From: Clostridiales bacterium
GTDB taxonomy: Bacteria > Bacillota > Clostridia > Tissierellales > Dethiosulfatibacteraceae
Assembly: GCA_003539375.1 (NCBI GenBank)
Contig: DPPH01000052.1
Span: 10,743 to 51,565, forward strand
Direction of reading: 5' to 3'
DNA: 40,823 nucleotides
Shown here in pieces: positions 17,068-24,216 of the stretch. Position numbers and translations under genes: made by a program. The notes beneath the pieces were generated by a model, which saw only the letters and a list, made by a program, of their open reading frames with translations, made no database searches and was not told where the DNA came from. How positions within the stretch are numbered: position 1 is the stretch's first letter; every line of letters begins with the position of its first letter.

Positions 17068-17685
17068 ATGAAAAATAAAACATTAGAAGAATTTTCAAAG
17101 GAAACAGCATCAAGCGAACCGGTTCCGGGAGGAGGAAGTATAGCTGCCTACAGCGGTGCTTTAGCAGCAGCCCTATCGGAAATGGTAGCAAATCTTACAG
17201 TTGGTAAAAAAAATTATGAAGATGTTGAAGAAGAAATGAAGTTGATAGTAGAAAAAGCAGATATGATAAGAAAAAATATGCTTGTAAATATAGAAAAAGA
17301 TTGCGAAGCTTTCGATAAGGTTATGGAAGGCTTTAAAATGCCAAAAAATACTGAGGAAGAAAAAGAAAATAGGAAGAAAACAATTCAGGAAGGACTTATA
17401 ACGGCAGCAGAAGTTCCTTTAGAAATAGCAAAAGAAGCCTTTGAGATTATGCCTATTGCAGAAATAGTGGTAGAAAAAGGAAATAAAAATGCTGTAACCG
17501 ACGGTTTAGTTTCAGCAATGTTGGCAAGAACTGCTGTTTTATCAGCACTACTCAATGTAAAGATTAATTTAGCTTCAATAAAAGATGAAAAATACGTAAA
17601 AAAGACTGGTGAAATAGTTAAAAATTTAGAGAAAATGGCTGTAGAAAAAGAAAAAGAAATATTGGATAAATCACCTCTTAAGTAG
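17068..17685 (+). CDS. fchA: Formiminotetrahydrofolate cyclodeaminase
   Basis: The 205-residue protein releases ammonia from 5-formiminotetrahydrofolate to give 5,10-methenyltetrahydrofolate. The N-terminal TASSEPVPGGGSIAAYSGALAAAL is the family signature, and the rest is the expected all-helical fold. It completes the formimino route started by FtcD and links histidine breakdown to the folate one-carbon pool, from which anaerobes can gain ATP via formyl-THF. Ribosome binding site AAGGAGG overlaps the end of hutI. The TAG stop is directly followed by TATAAT, a possible -10 for hutP. Confidence 0.94.
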   Translation: MKNKTLEEFSKETASSEPVPGGGSIAAYSGALAAALSEMVANLTVGKKNYEDVEEEMKLIVEKADMIRKNMLVNIEKDCEAFDKVMEGFKMPKNTEEEKENRKKTIQEGLITAAEVPLEIAKEAFEIMPIAEIVVEKGNKNAVTDGLVSAMLARTAVLSALLNVKINLASIKDEKYVKKTGEIVKNLEKMAVEKEKEILDKSPLK

Positions 17686-17691
17686 TATAAT
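17662..17691 (+). promoter_or_regulatory. Possible internal promoter for hutP
   Basis: TATAAT (17686-17691) sits directly after the fchA stop; TTGGAT (17662-17667) is a poor -35 at a spacing of 18. It would allow some HutP to be made independently of the upstream genes. Weak evidence. Confidence 0.3.
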
Positions 17692-17706
17692 CTATGTGGT
17701 GATAAA

Positions 17707-18147
17707 ATGAAAAAACAAGGAATAGGTAAAATTGCAATTAGTATTTCAATTTCAGACGAAGATAATAAGCTGGATCTGATTAATAAATTTTCTAATAAAG
17801 GATATGTTATTTTAACTGGTCAAGTTGGGTCGATGGATTCTAAAAACATTATAGCAGCAATTGAAACTGCGGCTATGAGAAAAGATTTCATAAGAGAAAA
17901 CTATAGAGAAGAACATGCCCTCTACCACGCTACTATGGAAGCTTTTACAGGTTACTGTAGAGGACACATAGAGTTAGGTGAAGTTCTTAGAAGTACAGGT
18001 TTAGTATATACCCTGGTAAGAGGCAACTTAATTGAAGGAGATAAATCTTCTGGAGATTGGTTAGCAGTAGTTCTTTACGGTGAAATTGGTTCTCCAAGAC
18101 AGGGTTTTGAACACGAAGCTATAGGCATGGGTGTTCAGCCTGTTTAA
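17707..18147 (+). CDS. hutP: HutP, histidine-dependent RNA-binding antiterminator
   Basis: This 146-residue protein is clearly related to B. subtilis HutP (about 150 residues): KVGSMD-like QVGSMDSKNIIAAIETA at 39-55, REEHALYHATMEA at 67-79, LVRGN and EGDKSSGDWLAVVLYGEIGSP, and the end GFEHEAIGMGV. H70, H74 and H136 stand where the metal and histidine-binding His residues (73, 77, 138) of the B. subtilis protein are. HutP binds UAG triplets in hut mRNA when L-histidine and Mg2+ are present, and so prevents termination (family knowledge). Directly downstream are the UAG triplets and terminator it should act on. Here the gene is fifth in the cluster rather than first. Confidence 0.94.
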   Translation: MKKQGIGKIAISISISDEDNKLDLINKFSNKGYVILTGQVGSMDSKNIIAAIETAAMRKDFIRENYREEHALYHATMEAFTGYCRGHIELGEVLRSTGLVYTLVRGNLIEGDKSSGDWLAVVLYGEIGSPRQGFEHEAIGMGVQPV

Positions 18148-18148
18148 A

Positions 18149-18177
18149 TTGACTAAAATTTAAAAATATAGTAAAAT
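18149..18177 (+). promoter_or_regulatory. Promoter of the hutH leader
   Basis: TTGACT (18149-18154), a 17-base spacer and TAAAAT (18172-18177) start two bases after the hutP stop. The predicted start near 18184 gives a leader of about 158 bases carrying the HutP site and terminator, so hutH can be transcribed apart from the upstream hut genes and still be controlled by HutP. Confidence 0.65.
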
Positions 18178-18198
18178 GAAATTAATTAAATAAGCCTA

Positions 18199-18215
18199 TA
18201 GAAATTAGATATTAG
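18199..18215 (+). promoter_or_regulatory. HutP RNA-binding site (three UAG triplets)
   Basis: TAG occurs at 18199-18201, 18206-18208 and 18213-18215, that is UAG-N4-UAG-N4-UAG, exactly the arrangement of HutP site I in B. subtilis. It directly abuts the 5' arm of the terminator (from 18216). Bound HutP-histidine would therefore hinder formation of the hairpin base. Confidence 0.85.
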
Positions 18216-18263
18216 AAGGCAAATTTGGACTGTTATACAGTCCTGATTTGCCTTTTTATTTTT
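18216..18263 (+). terminator. HutP-controlled terminator before hutH
   Basis: AAGGCAAAT (18216-18224) pairs with ATTTGCCTT (18246-18254), and the inner GGACTGT (18227-18233) pairs with ACAGTCC (18237-18243) around a 3-base loop. The T-rich tract runs to 18263. It lies 78 bases upstream of the hutH start and so can only work as an attenuator for hutH. Confidence 0.9.
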
Positions 18264-18341
18264 CAAAGACTAACTATCAAAAGTCAAAAGAAAAAACAAA
18301 AAAATTATTGAATAAAAATGCACAACAAAAAGGAGATAGAA

Positions 18342-19862
18342 ATGGGAAAAGTATTAATAGATGGAAACAGCTTAAATTTAGAAGAACTCGTTCAAGTAGC
18401 GAGAGAATACCACAAAGTAGAATTAAAGGAAGAGGCTGTTAAAAAAATTAACGAATCTAGGAAAAAAGTTGAATTTTTCTTAGAAAAAGATAAAAAAATA
18501 TACGGCATCAATACAGGTTTTGGTAAATTCAGTGATGTAATTATATCCAAAGAAGAATCTAAATTACTTCAAAAAAACCTCATAATTTCCCACGCTGTCG
18601 GAGCTGGAGAATTATTTGCAACAGATATAGTTAGGGGTATAATGCTTTTAAGGGTAAATGCCCTATCCAAAGGTTATTCTGGCATTAGGTTATCTACAAT
18701 AAAAACATTAATAGATATGCTTAATAAAGAAGTACATCCATTAATTCCGGAAAAAGGATCCCTTGGAGCTAGTGGTGATTTAGCACCTTTATCACATATG
18801 GTTTTGCCTATGATAGGACTTGGTAAAGTCGAATATAAAGGTAAAATTTATTCTGGAAAAGAGGGCATGAAATTAGCAGGCATCGATATAATAGAATTAA
18901 CTTCCAAGGAAGGCTTGGCATTAATTAATGGAACTCAAGTCATGACTGCTGTTGGAGCTCTAGCCCTATATGATGGAATTAAATTATCTAAACTAGCGGA
19001 TATTTCAGCTGGATTATCTTTTGAGGCACAAAATGGTATTACAACTGCTTTAGACCCGAGGGTACATGAAGTACGTCCCCATAAAGGACAGAAAAATACA
19101 GCTTTAAACCTAAGAAAATTGTTAGATAAAAGCAAAATGACAACCAGTCAAGGTGAAATAAGAGTACAAGATGCTTATTCCTTAAGATGCACACCTCAAG
19201 TACACGGTGCAACTAAGGATGCTTTAAATTATATAAAAGAAAAAGTTTTAATTGAAATAAATTCTGTCACTGATAATCCTATTATTTTCGATGAAACAGG
19301 TATATCAGGAGGAAACTTTCATGGGCAACCGGTAGCATTGCCTTTTGATTTTTTAAGCATAGCTTTAGCTGAACTAGCAAATATTTCTGAAAGAAGATTG
19401 GAAAGATTGGTAAATCCATCACTGAGTAAATTACCTGCTTTTCTTGTTGAAAAAGGCGGGCTAAACAATGGTTTCATGATAGTACAGTATTCTGCCGCTT
19501 CTTTGGTATCGGAAAACAAAACTTTGGCTCATCCGGCTAGTGTAGATAGTATACCTTCTTCAGCTAATCAGGAAGATCACGTATCTATGGGAACCATAGG
19601 TGCAAGGAAAGCAATGGAAATTATGAAAAATACTAGAAGAGTTTTAGCAATGGAAATGATGTGCGCGTGTCAAGGTATAGATCTTAGAGGAAATAAAGGT
19701 TTGGGTACCGGCACAAAGATAGCTTATGAAACAATAAGAGAAAAAGTATCTAAATTGACAGAAGATAGAGAATTATATGAAGATATAAACGAATGCGAAA
19801 GATTATTAATAAATGATGAACTGCTGAAAAGAGTAGAAAAATTAACCACTTTCGCAATTTAG
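18342..19862 (+). CDS. hutH: Histidine ammonia-lyase
   Basis: The enzyme removes ammonia from L-histidine to give urocanate, step one of the pathway. The chosen ATG (18342) follows the ribosome binding site AAGGAGA; an upstream in-frame ATG (18318) has none. The 507-residue protein has the MIO-forming triad A143-S144-G145 in GSLGASGDLAPLSH, the catalytic Tyr in IYGINTGFG (Y54), and SVTDNPIIF and QEDHVSMG further on. Length is that of the family. It is the only hut enzyme gene after the HutP-controlled terminator, so entry of histidine into the pathway seems to be the controlled step. Confidence 0.96.
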   Translation: MGKVLIDGNSLNLEELVQVAREYHKVELKEEAVKKINESRKKVEFFLEKDKKIYGINTGFGKFSDVIISKEESKLLQKNLIISHAVGAGELFATDIVRGIMLLRVNALSKGYSGIRLSTIKTLIDMLNKEVHPLIPEKGSLGASGDLAPLSHMVLPMIGLGKVEYKGKIYSGKEGMKLAGIDIIELTSKEGLALINGTQVMTAVGALALYDGIKLSKLADISAGLSFEAQNGITTALDPRVHEVRPHKGQKNTALNLRKLLDKSKMTTSQGEIRVQDAYSLRCTPQVHGATKDALNYIKEKVLIEINSVTDNPIIFDETGISGGNFHGQPVALPFDFLSIALAELANISERRLERLVNPSLSKLPAFLVEKGGLNNGFMIVQYSAASLVSENKTLAHPASVDSIPSSANQEDHVSMGTIGARKAMEIMKNTRRVLAMEMMCACQGIDLRGNKGLGTGTKIAYETIREKVSKLTEDRELYEDINECERLLINDELLKRVEKLTTFAI

Positions 19863-19925
19863 TAAAGTATTAAATAATTAAATCCGGGTATAAAATAAAT
19901 AAGAAATATGATAGGAGGTATTAAA

Positions 19926-20132
19926 ATGGATCCTTTAAAAATCATAGGACTTATCGTAATAATATATGCCGGATTTCTTTTTATGTGGACAAATTCCAAA
20001 CCTCATTTTGTCTGGAATAGTTTTAATGTAAAATTCTTGAGAAATAAATTAGGCGACGACGCTGCAGAAAAAATTTTATATGCCTTATCTGTACTAATTG
20101 CAGTAGTTGGTATAATTATGGTAATTATGTAG
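19926..20132 (+). CDS. Small two-helix membrane protein of unknown function
   Basis: The 68-residue protein starts at the ATG after AGGAGG; an in-frame ATG at 19908 precedes that site and is unlikely. It has a hydrophobic helix (about 4-21), a positively charged loop (NSFNVKFLRNKLGDDAAEKI) and a second hydrophobic helix at the C-terminus. I do not recognise it with certainty; the layout is like small membrane proteins annotated as Imm17-type, but that is a guess. It sits 63 bases after hutH and 61 bases before the Ldh2-type gene, so it may be cotranscribed with either. Confidence 0.6.
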   Translation: MDPLKIIGLIVIIYAGFLFMWTNSKPHFVWNSFNVKFLRNKLGDDAAEKILYALSVLIAVVGIIMVIM

Positions 20133-20193
20133 CAATTAACTTTTTTCAAATTACATGATAATATACAGTTAAAAATAAATTAAGAGGTGAATT

Positions 20194-21303
20194 ATGGAAG
20201 ATAAGATTACATGGGTTGATTTTGATGTTTTAGAAAATTTCATGAGAGATGTTTTTGTACAGATGGATGTGCCTAAAGAAGATGCTGAAATAGTAGCGGA
20301 CGTTTTAATAAGTGCTGATAAAAGAGGAATAGATTCCCACGGAATCGGAAGATTTAAACCAATTTATGTTGACAGAATAGATGATGGCATATTAAATGTT
20401 AAAACTAAGATAGATATAATCAAAGAAAGTCCTACTACAGCCCTTTTAGATGGTAATGATGGGCTAGGACATGTAATATCAAAGAAAGCTATGGAAATGG
20501 CAATTAAAAAGGCAGAGATGTACGGAATGGGGATGGTAGTAGTAAGGAATTCTTCCCATTATGGATTTGCTGGATACTACCCTCTTATGGCAGTAGAGAA
20601 TAATATGATAGGAATAACAGGAACGAATGCTAGACCCTCTATAGCCCCAACCTTTGGTGTAGAAAATATGCTCGGAACGAATCCTTTGACTGTAGGTATG
20701 CCATCAGACGAAGAATTTCCATTTTTGCTCGATTGTGCTACTTCTATTTCTCAAAGAGGAAAGATAGAAAAGCTAGCTAGAGAAGGAAAAGAAACACCGG
20801 CAGGATGGGTAATAGGAAGAGATGGCACAGCAAGAACCGATACAGAAGAAATTCTGAAAGATTTGGTAAAAGGTAAGGCTGCCCTAAGTCCTTTAGGAGG
20901 AATAGGAGAAGAACTAGGTGGATATAAAGGGTATGGATATGCTACAGTTGTAGAAATATTATCTTCAGCTTTACAGGGAGGAATATTTTTAAAGGCTTTA
21001 TCAGGTTACGATAGTGAAGGTAAAAAACAACCTTACCACTTAGGACATTTCTTTATTGTCATAAATATTGAAAGTTTTATTGAACCTGAAGAGTTTAAAA
21101 AAACAACAGGAGAGATATTAAGACAGCTAAGGAACTCTGAAAAGATGCCTAAAGCTGATAAAATATATACTGCTGGGGAAAAAGAGTATATAGCTTGGAA
21201 AGAAAGAAAACACAAAGGTGCACCTTTGAATAGGGTTTTGAGAGAACAGCTAGTTGAGCTAAGGGATAGGTTTTCTTTAGATTACAAATTTGATTTTGAA
21301 TAA
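20194..21303 (+). CDS. Ldh2 family NAD(P)-dependent 2-hydroxyacid dehydrogenase
   Basis: The 369-residue protein belongs to the malate/L-lactate dehydrogenase (Ldh2) family, which is unrelated to classical LDH. It shows RGIDSHGIGRFKPIYVDRI (about 47-65, catalytic His in DSHG), VVVRNSSHYGFAGYYP (about 112-127) and GTNPLTVGMP with FLLDCATS. Members reduce or oxidise malate, lactate, sulfolactate, ureidoglycolate, delta-1-piperideine-2-carboxylate and similar compounds, and the sequence does not tell which. It follows hutH in the same direction without a terminator between. A role in amino-acid fermentation, such as reducing a keto acid, is only an inference. Two palindromes follow its stop. Confidence 0.85.
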   Translation: MEDKITWVDFDVLENFMRDVFVQMDVPKEDAEIVADVLISADKRGIDSHGIGRFKPIYVDRIDDGILNVKTKIDIIKESPTTALLDGNDGLGHVISKKAMEMAIKKAEMYGMGMVVVRNSSHYGFAGYYPLMAVENNMIGITGTNARPSIAPTFGVENMLGTNPLTVGMPSDEEFPFLLDCATSISQRGKIEKLAREGKETPAGWVIGRDGTARTDTEEILKDLVKGKAALSPLGGIGEELGGYKGYGYATVVEILSSALQGGIFLKALSGYDSEGKKQPYHLGHFFIVINIESFIEPEEFKKTTGEILRQLRNSEKMPKADKIYTAGEKEYIAWKERKHKGAPLNRVLREQLVELRDRFSLDYKFDFE

Positions 21304-21311
21304 AGTATAAA

Positions 21312-21370
21312 ATTAAGGCTACTTCTTAAGAAGTAGCCTTAATAATCTATCGCAGAAAACTGCAAGATAG
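21312..21370. terminator. Two back-to-back hairpins between convergent genes
   Basis: A perfect 32-base palindrome (21312-21343; arm ATTAAGGCTACTTC, centre TTAA) is followed by a second hairpin. In the second, CTATC plus GCAG (21347-21355) pairs with CTGC and GATAG (21360-21370), with a two-base bulge and an AAAA loop. T runs are absent, but the position between the Ldh2-type gene and murC suggests transcription termination for one or both strands. Confidence 0.55.
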
Positions 21371-21432
21371 GGGGAGTGGGGACATTTCATATATATTATA
21401 CCCCTGATGTTATTTTATATACACCACAAGTG

Positions 21433-22788
21433 TTAAGAATTTGTAATAATATCCCCTACTTTATAAACATCTCCTGCACCCATAGTCATAATTATGTCTT
21501 TAGATTCAGAATTTTTCATCAAATATTCTGCGGCTTTTTCAAAACTCTCCATATATACAGCATCTACTTGGTTTTTCTTTAATTCAGCTACTAGATCTTT
21601 AGAAGAAACCCTACCGTCATTTTTTTCTCTAGCTGCATAAATATCTATAAGCACAACTTTTTTTGCTGAAGAAAAAGATTTGGCAAACTTATCTAAGAGT
21701 TTTTCCGTTCTTGAGTAAGTGTGAGGTTGAAAAACTACAAGAACATTTCCTTCTGTTAGGGTTGAAACAGTGTCTAGAGTAGCCTTTATTTCTGTAGGAT
21801 GATGAGCATAATCATCAATTATTATTCTGCTTTTATAGTTTCCCTTATATTCAAAACGCCTTTTTGTTCCATTAAAATTCTCTAAACCATTTTTAATTGA
21901 ACAATTAGCTACTCCCGATATATATGCACATGTAGCGGCAGCGAGAGAATTATAAATATTATGTAATCCCGGGACCTTTAATTTAACATGGCATATTTTT
22001 TCCTTTTCTATGTATAGATCATAAGAAGGATAAGGATTAAACTTCACATCTACAGCCTTTGCATATGCATTGTTTTTTATACCAAAAGTTTTTATGTTGC
22101 AATCAAGTCCATCGTAAAGGTTTTTCTGGTTTTCATCATCTGCATTACTTACTAGAAAACCGTAGCTTGGAACTTTTCCAGCAAATTCTCTAAAAGCTTC
22201 CTTTATTTCATCAATATCTTTAAAATAATCAAGATGATCTTCTTCTATGTTCAAGATAACTCCAATATAAGGATTGAAGTTCAAAAAGTTTTTCTTGTAT
22301 TCACAGGCTTCAGTTAAAAAATAATTTTTCTTTCCAAGTCTAATATTACCTTCCATAGCTTGATATTCTCCACCTAGCAGGATGGTAGGGTCTATCTCTG
22401 TATTCATCATAATATTGGCAAGCATACCAGTTGTTGTAGTTTTTCCGTGAGTACCGGCTATTGCAGTTGATTTATAGTAATCGTCCATTAATTTGCCTAA
22501 AAAGACTGCTCTTTCCATTAATGGAATATTATTAGCCGAAGCTTTCATATATTCAGGATTATCTTCTCCGATTGCTGAAGTATAAACTACTAAATCAACA
22601 TCTTTTAAGTTGTTTTCCTTATGCCCAATAAAAATCTCAGCACCTTTTTTTTCGAGCAAATCAGTAATATTTGATTTGGTAATATCTGATCCAGATATTT
22701 TTGCTCCTCGGTCCAGCATAATTTGAGCTAATGCACTCATACTAATACCGCCTATTCCAATAAAATGAATAGTCTTATATTCTTTCAT
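21433..22788 (-). CDS. murC: UDP-N-acetylmuramate-L-alanine ligase
   Basis: This 451-residue ATP-dependent Mur ligase adds L-alanine to UDP-MurNAc, the first peptide step of peptidoglycan synthesis in the cytoplasm. The N-terminal nucleotide-sugar domain has FIGIGGISMSALAQIM (about 9-24). The central domain has the ATP loop GTHGKTTTT at 112-120 and then NIEEDHLDYF. The C-terminal domain has DDYAHHPTEI and VVFQPHTYSRT. These mark MurC rather than MurD/E/F. It reads left, divergent from purR, with the ribosome binding site AGGTGG 8-9 bases before the ATG and an extended -10 upstream. Confidence 0.96.
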   Translation of the reverse strand: MKEYKTIHFIGIGGISMSALAQIMLDRGAKISGSDITKSNITDLLEKKGAEIFIGHKENNLKDVDLVVYTSAIGEDNPEYMKASANNIPLMERAVFLGKLMDDYYKSTAIAGTHGKTTTTGMLANIMMNTEIDPTILLGGEYQAMEGNIRLGKKNYFLTEACEYKKNFLNFNPYIGVILNIEEDHLDYFKDIDEIKEAFREFAGKVPSYGFLVSNADDENQKNLYDGLDCNIKTFGIKNNAYAKAVDVKFNPYPSYDLYIEKEKICHVKLKVPGLHNIYNSLAAATCAYISGVANCSIKNGLENFNGTKRRFEYKGNYKSRIIIDDYAHHPTEIKATLDTVSTLTEGNVLVVFQPHTYSRTEKLLDKFAKSFSSAKKVVLIDIYAAREKNDGRVSSKDLVAELKKNQVDAVYMESFEKAAEYLMKNSESKDIIMTMGAGDVYKVGDIITNS

Positions 22789-22818
22789 TTATTAACCACC
22801 TTTTTCAATATTAGCTTT

Positions 22819-22827
22819 ATTATACCA
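22819..22827 (-). promoter_or_regulatory. Extended -10 promoter of murC
   Basis: On the minus strand TGGTATAAT lies 31 bases upstream of the murC start. It is the same extended -10 form as before selU. No clear -35 at 17 bases. Confidence 0.45.
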
Positions 22828-22857
22828 AAAATAAAAAATATTTAAAAGTTTCAATTC

Positions 22858-22906
22858 TTGTAATTAACGAACGAACACTGTATAATTATAATAATAATTC
22901 GTAATG
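22858..22906 (+). promoter_or_regulatory. purR promoter with paired PurBoxes
   Basis: TTGTAA (22858-22863), 17 bases and TATAAT (22881-22886) form the promoter. CGAA at 22868-22871 (with AT-rich flank, ATTAACGAAC) and the inverted TTCG at 22898-22901 (reverse strand ATTACGAATT) are 26 bases apart. That is the spacing between the CGAA cores of the two PurBoxes recognised by PurR in B. subtilis. A second CGAA at 22872-22875 extends box one. The boxes flank the -10, so PurR probably represses its own gene, relieved by PRPP. Confidence 0.7.
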
Positions 22907-22916
22907 AGGTGAACTA

Positions 22917-23744
22917 ATGAAAAAATTTAAAAGAAATGAAAGAATTGGAGCTTTGATGAAGATGTTTTCAGAAAGGCCAAATCATATATTCTCCTACAAC
23001 TATTTTTCTGATATTTTCAACTCGGCTAAATCTACTATCAGTGAAGACATTGTAATTGTAAAAAAAATCGTGGAAGATTTTAACTACGGGGAAATAAAAA
23101 CAATTGCTGGTGCAGCTGGAGGAGTGGTTTTCACGCCTAAAATAAAAAACGATGAAGTAGTTAAAATTCAGGAGGAACTTTGTGATGTTTTTTCAGATGA
23201 GAAAAGAATAATTCCCGGGGGATTTATCTACATGACGGATGTTTTTAACAACCCATACTATGTACACAACATAGCAAAAATAATTGTATCTATGTATGAA
23301 AACAAAAAAATTGATTACGTGGTGACAGTTGAAACCAAAGGGATACCGGCAGCTCTTATGACCGCCAGAGAAATGGATGTACCCTTAGTAGTTATTAGAA
23401 GAAATACCAAGGTAACAGAAGGAAGTACATTAAGCATAAATTACGTTTCCGGATCTTCAAGTAAAATTCAAACCATGACTTTATCTAGAAGAGCTTTAAA
23501 AGAAGGATCCAAAGTACTGATAGTGGATGATTTTATGAAAGGTGGCGGTACGGTAAGAGGCATGAGAGATATGATGAGGGAATTCGATGTTGAGGTAGAA
23601 GGAGTAGCAGTAGTGGTTTCTACAAAGGAACCTAAAAAGAAACTTTTCAACGACTTCAATTCATTATTGCTCCTGGAAAAGGTAGATGAAGAGAATAAGA
23701 AAATCCTAATCAAACCTAATAGATTAGAAGGTTTTAAAGAATAA
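22917..23744 (+). CDS. purR: Purine operon repressor PurR
   Basis: The 275-residue protein has an N-terminal winged-helix domain (about 1-72, with FNSAKSTISEDIVIVKK as the recognition region) and a C-terminal phosphoribosyltransferase fold with the PRPP loop VLIVDDFMKGGGT at 200-212. This is the Gram-positive PurR, which binds PurBoxes and is released by PRPP; it is not the LacI-type PurR. The start follows GAGGTGA. It is divergent from murC and upstream of spoVG, an order common in Firmicutes. The genes prs (which makes PRPP) and glmU lie downstream but have their own promoter. Confidence 0.95.
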   Translation: MKKFKRNERIGALMKMFSERPNHIFSYNYFSDIFNSAKSTISEDIVIVKKIVEDFNYGEIKTIAGAAGGVVFTPKIKNDEVVKIQEELCDVFSDEKRIIPGGFIYMTDVFNNPYYVHNIAKIIVSMYENKKIDYVVTVETKGIPAALMTAREMDVPLVVIRRNTKVTEGSTLSINYVSGSSSKIQTMTLSRRALKEGSKVLIVDDFMKGGGTVRGMRDMMREFDVEVEGVAVVVSTKEPKKKLFNDFNSLLLLEKVDEENKKILIKPNRLEGFKE

Positions 23745-23749
23745 AAATT

Positions 23750-23778
23750 TTGCTTTTTTTATTAATTTATAGTAAAAT
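23750..23778 (+). promoter_or_regulatory. Possible promoter of spoVG
   Basis: TTGCTT (23750-23755), 17 bases and TAAAAT (23773-23778) fit a sigma-A promoter moderately. The sigma-H type sequence known for B. subtilis spoVG was not seen. The ribosome binding site AAGGTGGTG is at 23808-23816. Confidence 0.4.
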
Positions 23779-23821
23779 ATATTATAGTTTGGACATAATT
23801 TTTTAAGAAGGTGGTGAAACC

Positions 23822-24091
23822 ATGCAAATAACCGATGTAAGAGTTAGAAAAATAAACTCTGAAGGCAAAATGAAAGCCATCGTTTCTGTTACTTTTGATG
23901 ATTGCTTTGTTGTACACGACATTAAAATTATCGACGGACAAAATGGACCTTTCATAGCTATGCCAAGTAGAAAGATGCCGGACGGCGAATTCAAAGATAT
24001 AGCACACCCAATCAACTCTGAGACTAGAGCTATGATACAGGATGCTGTGTTTGCTGCTTATGAAGAAAAGTTAGCGGAAGATGAGGAATAA
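23822..24091 (+). CDS. spoVG: SpoVG family regulator
   Basis: The 89-residue protein starts MQITDVRVRKINSEGKMKAIVSVTFDDCFVVHDIKIIDG and contains GPFIAMPSRKMPDGEFKDIAHPI, the core signature of SpoVG. Family members are site-specific DNA- or RNA-binding regulators, named for a sporulation defect in Bacillus but present also in non-sporulating bacteria. Its presence therefore does not prove sporulation. Single gene with its own terminator, in the conserved order purR-spoVG-glmU. Confidence 0.95.
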   Translation: MQITDVRVRKINSEGKMKAIVSVTFDDCFVVHDIKIIDGQNGPFIAMPSRKMPDGEFKDIAHPINSETRAMIQDAVFAAYEEKLAEDEE

Positions 24092-24109
24092 TTTAATATT
24101 ACTATCCGC

Positions 24110-24133
24110 AAGGGTCTAATTAGACCCTTTTTT
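24110..24133 (+). terminator. Intrinsic terminator of spoVG
   Basis: AAGGGTCTA (24110-24118) pairs with TAGACCCTT (24121-24129) with a minimal loop, followed by a T run to 24133. Confidence 0.88.
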
Positions 24134-24164
24134 ATTGTGTTATTTGATTACTTTAGATATAATA

Positions 24165-24193
24165 TTGTCAACAAGGTCATATAGTTGTATAAT
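24165..24193 (+). promoter_or_regulatory. Promoter of the glmU-prs-pth operon
   Basis: TTGTCA (24165-24170), a 17-base spacer and a perfect TATAAT (24188-24193). The expected start is about 17 bases before the ribosome binding site GAGGTGA of glmU. Confidence 0.75.
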
Positions 24194-24216
24194 ATCATAG
24201 AAATTGAGGTGATAAT

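Noticed and set aside
18248..18442. 64-codon plus-strand frame over the hutH leader
   Set aside because: It begins in the terminator 3' arm, has no ribosome binding site and overlaps hutH in another frame.
21366..21385. G-rich GGGGGAGTGGGGAC stretch, considered as a trace of a mobile element or a G-quadruplex
   Set aside because: Only two runs of four or five G; no inverted repeats or transposase remains found nearby.
21376..21582. 68-codon plus-strand frame after the palindromes
   Set aside because: It runs opposite the 3' end of murC and has no SD or recognisable features.
22868..22876. CGAACGAAC before purR considered as a LexA box
   Set aside because: No GTTY partner at the right distance; the inverted TTCG at 26 bases fits PurR instead.
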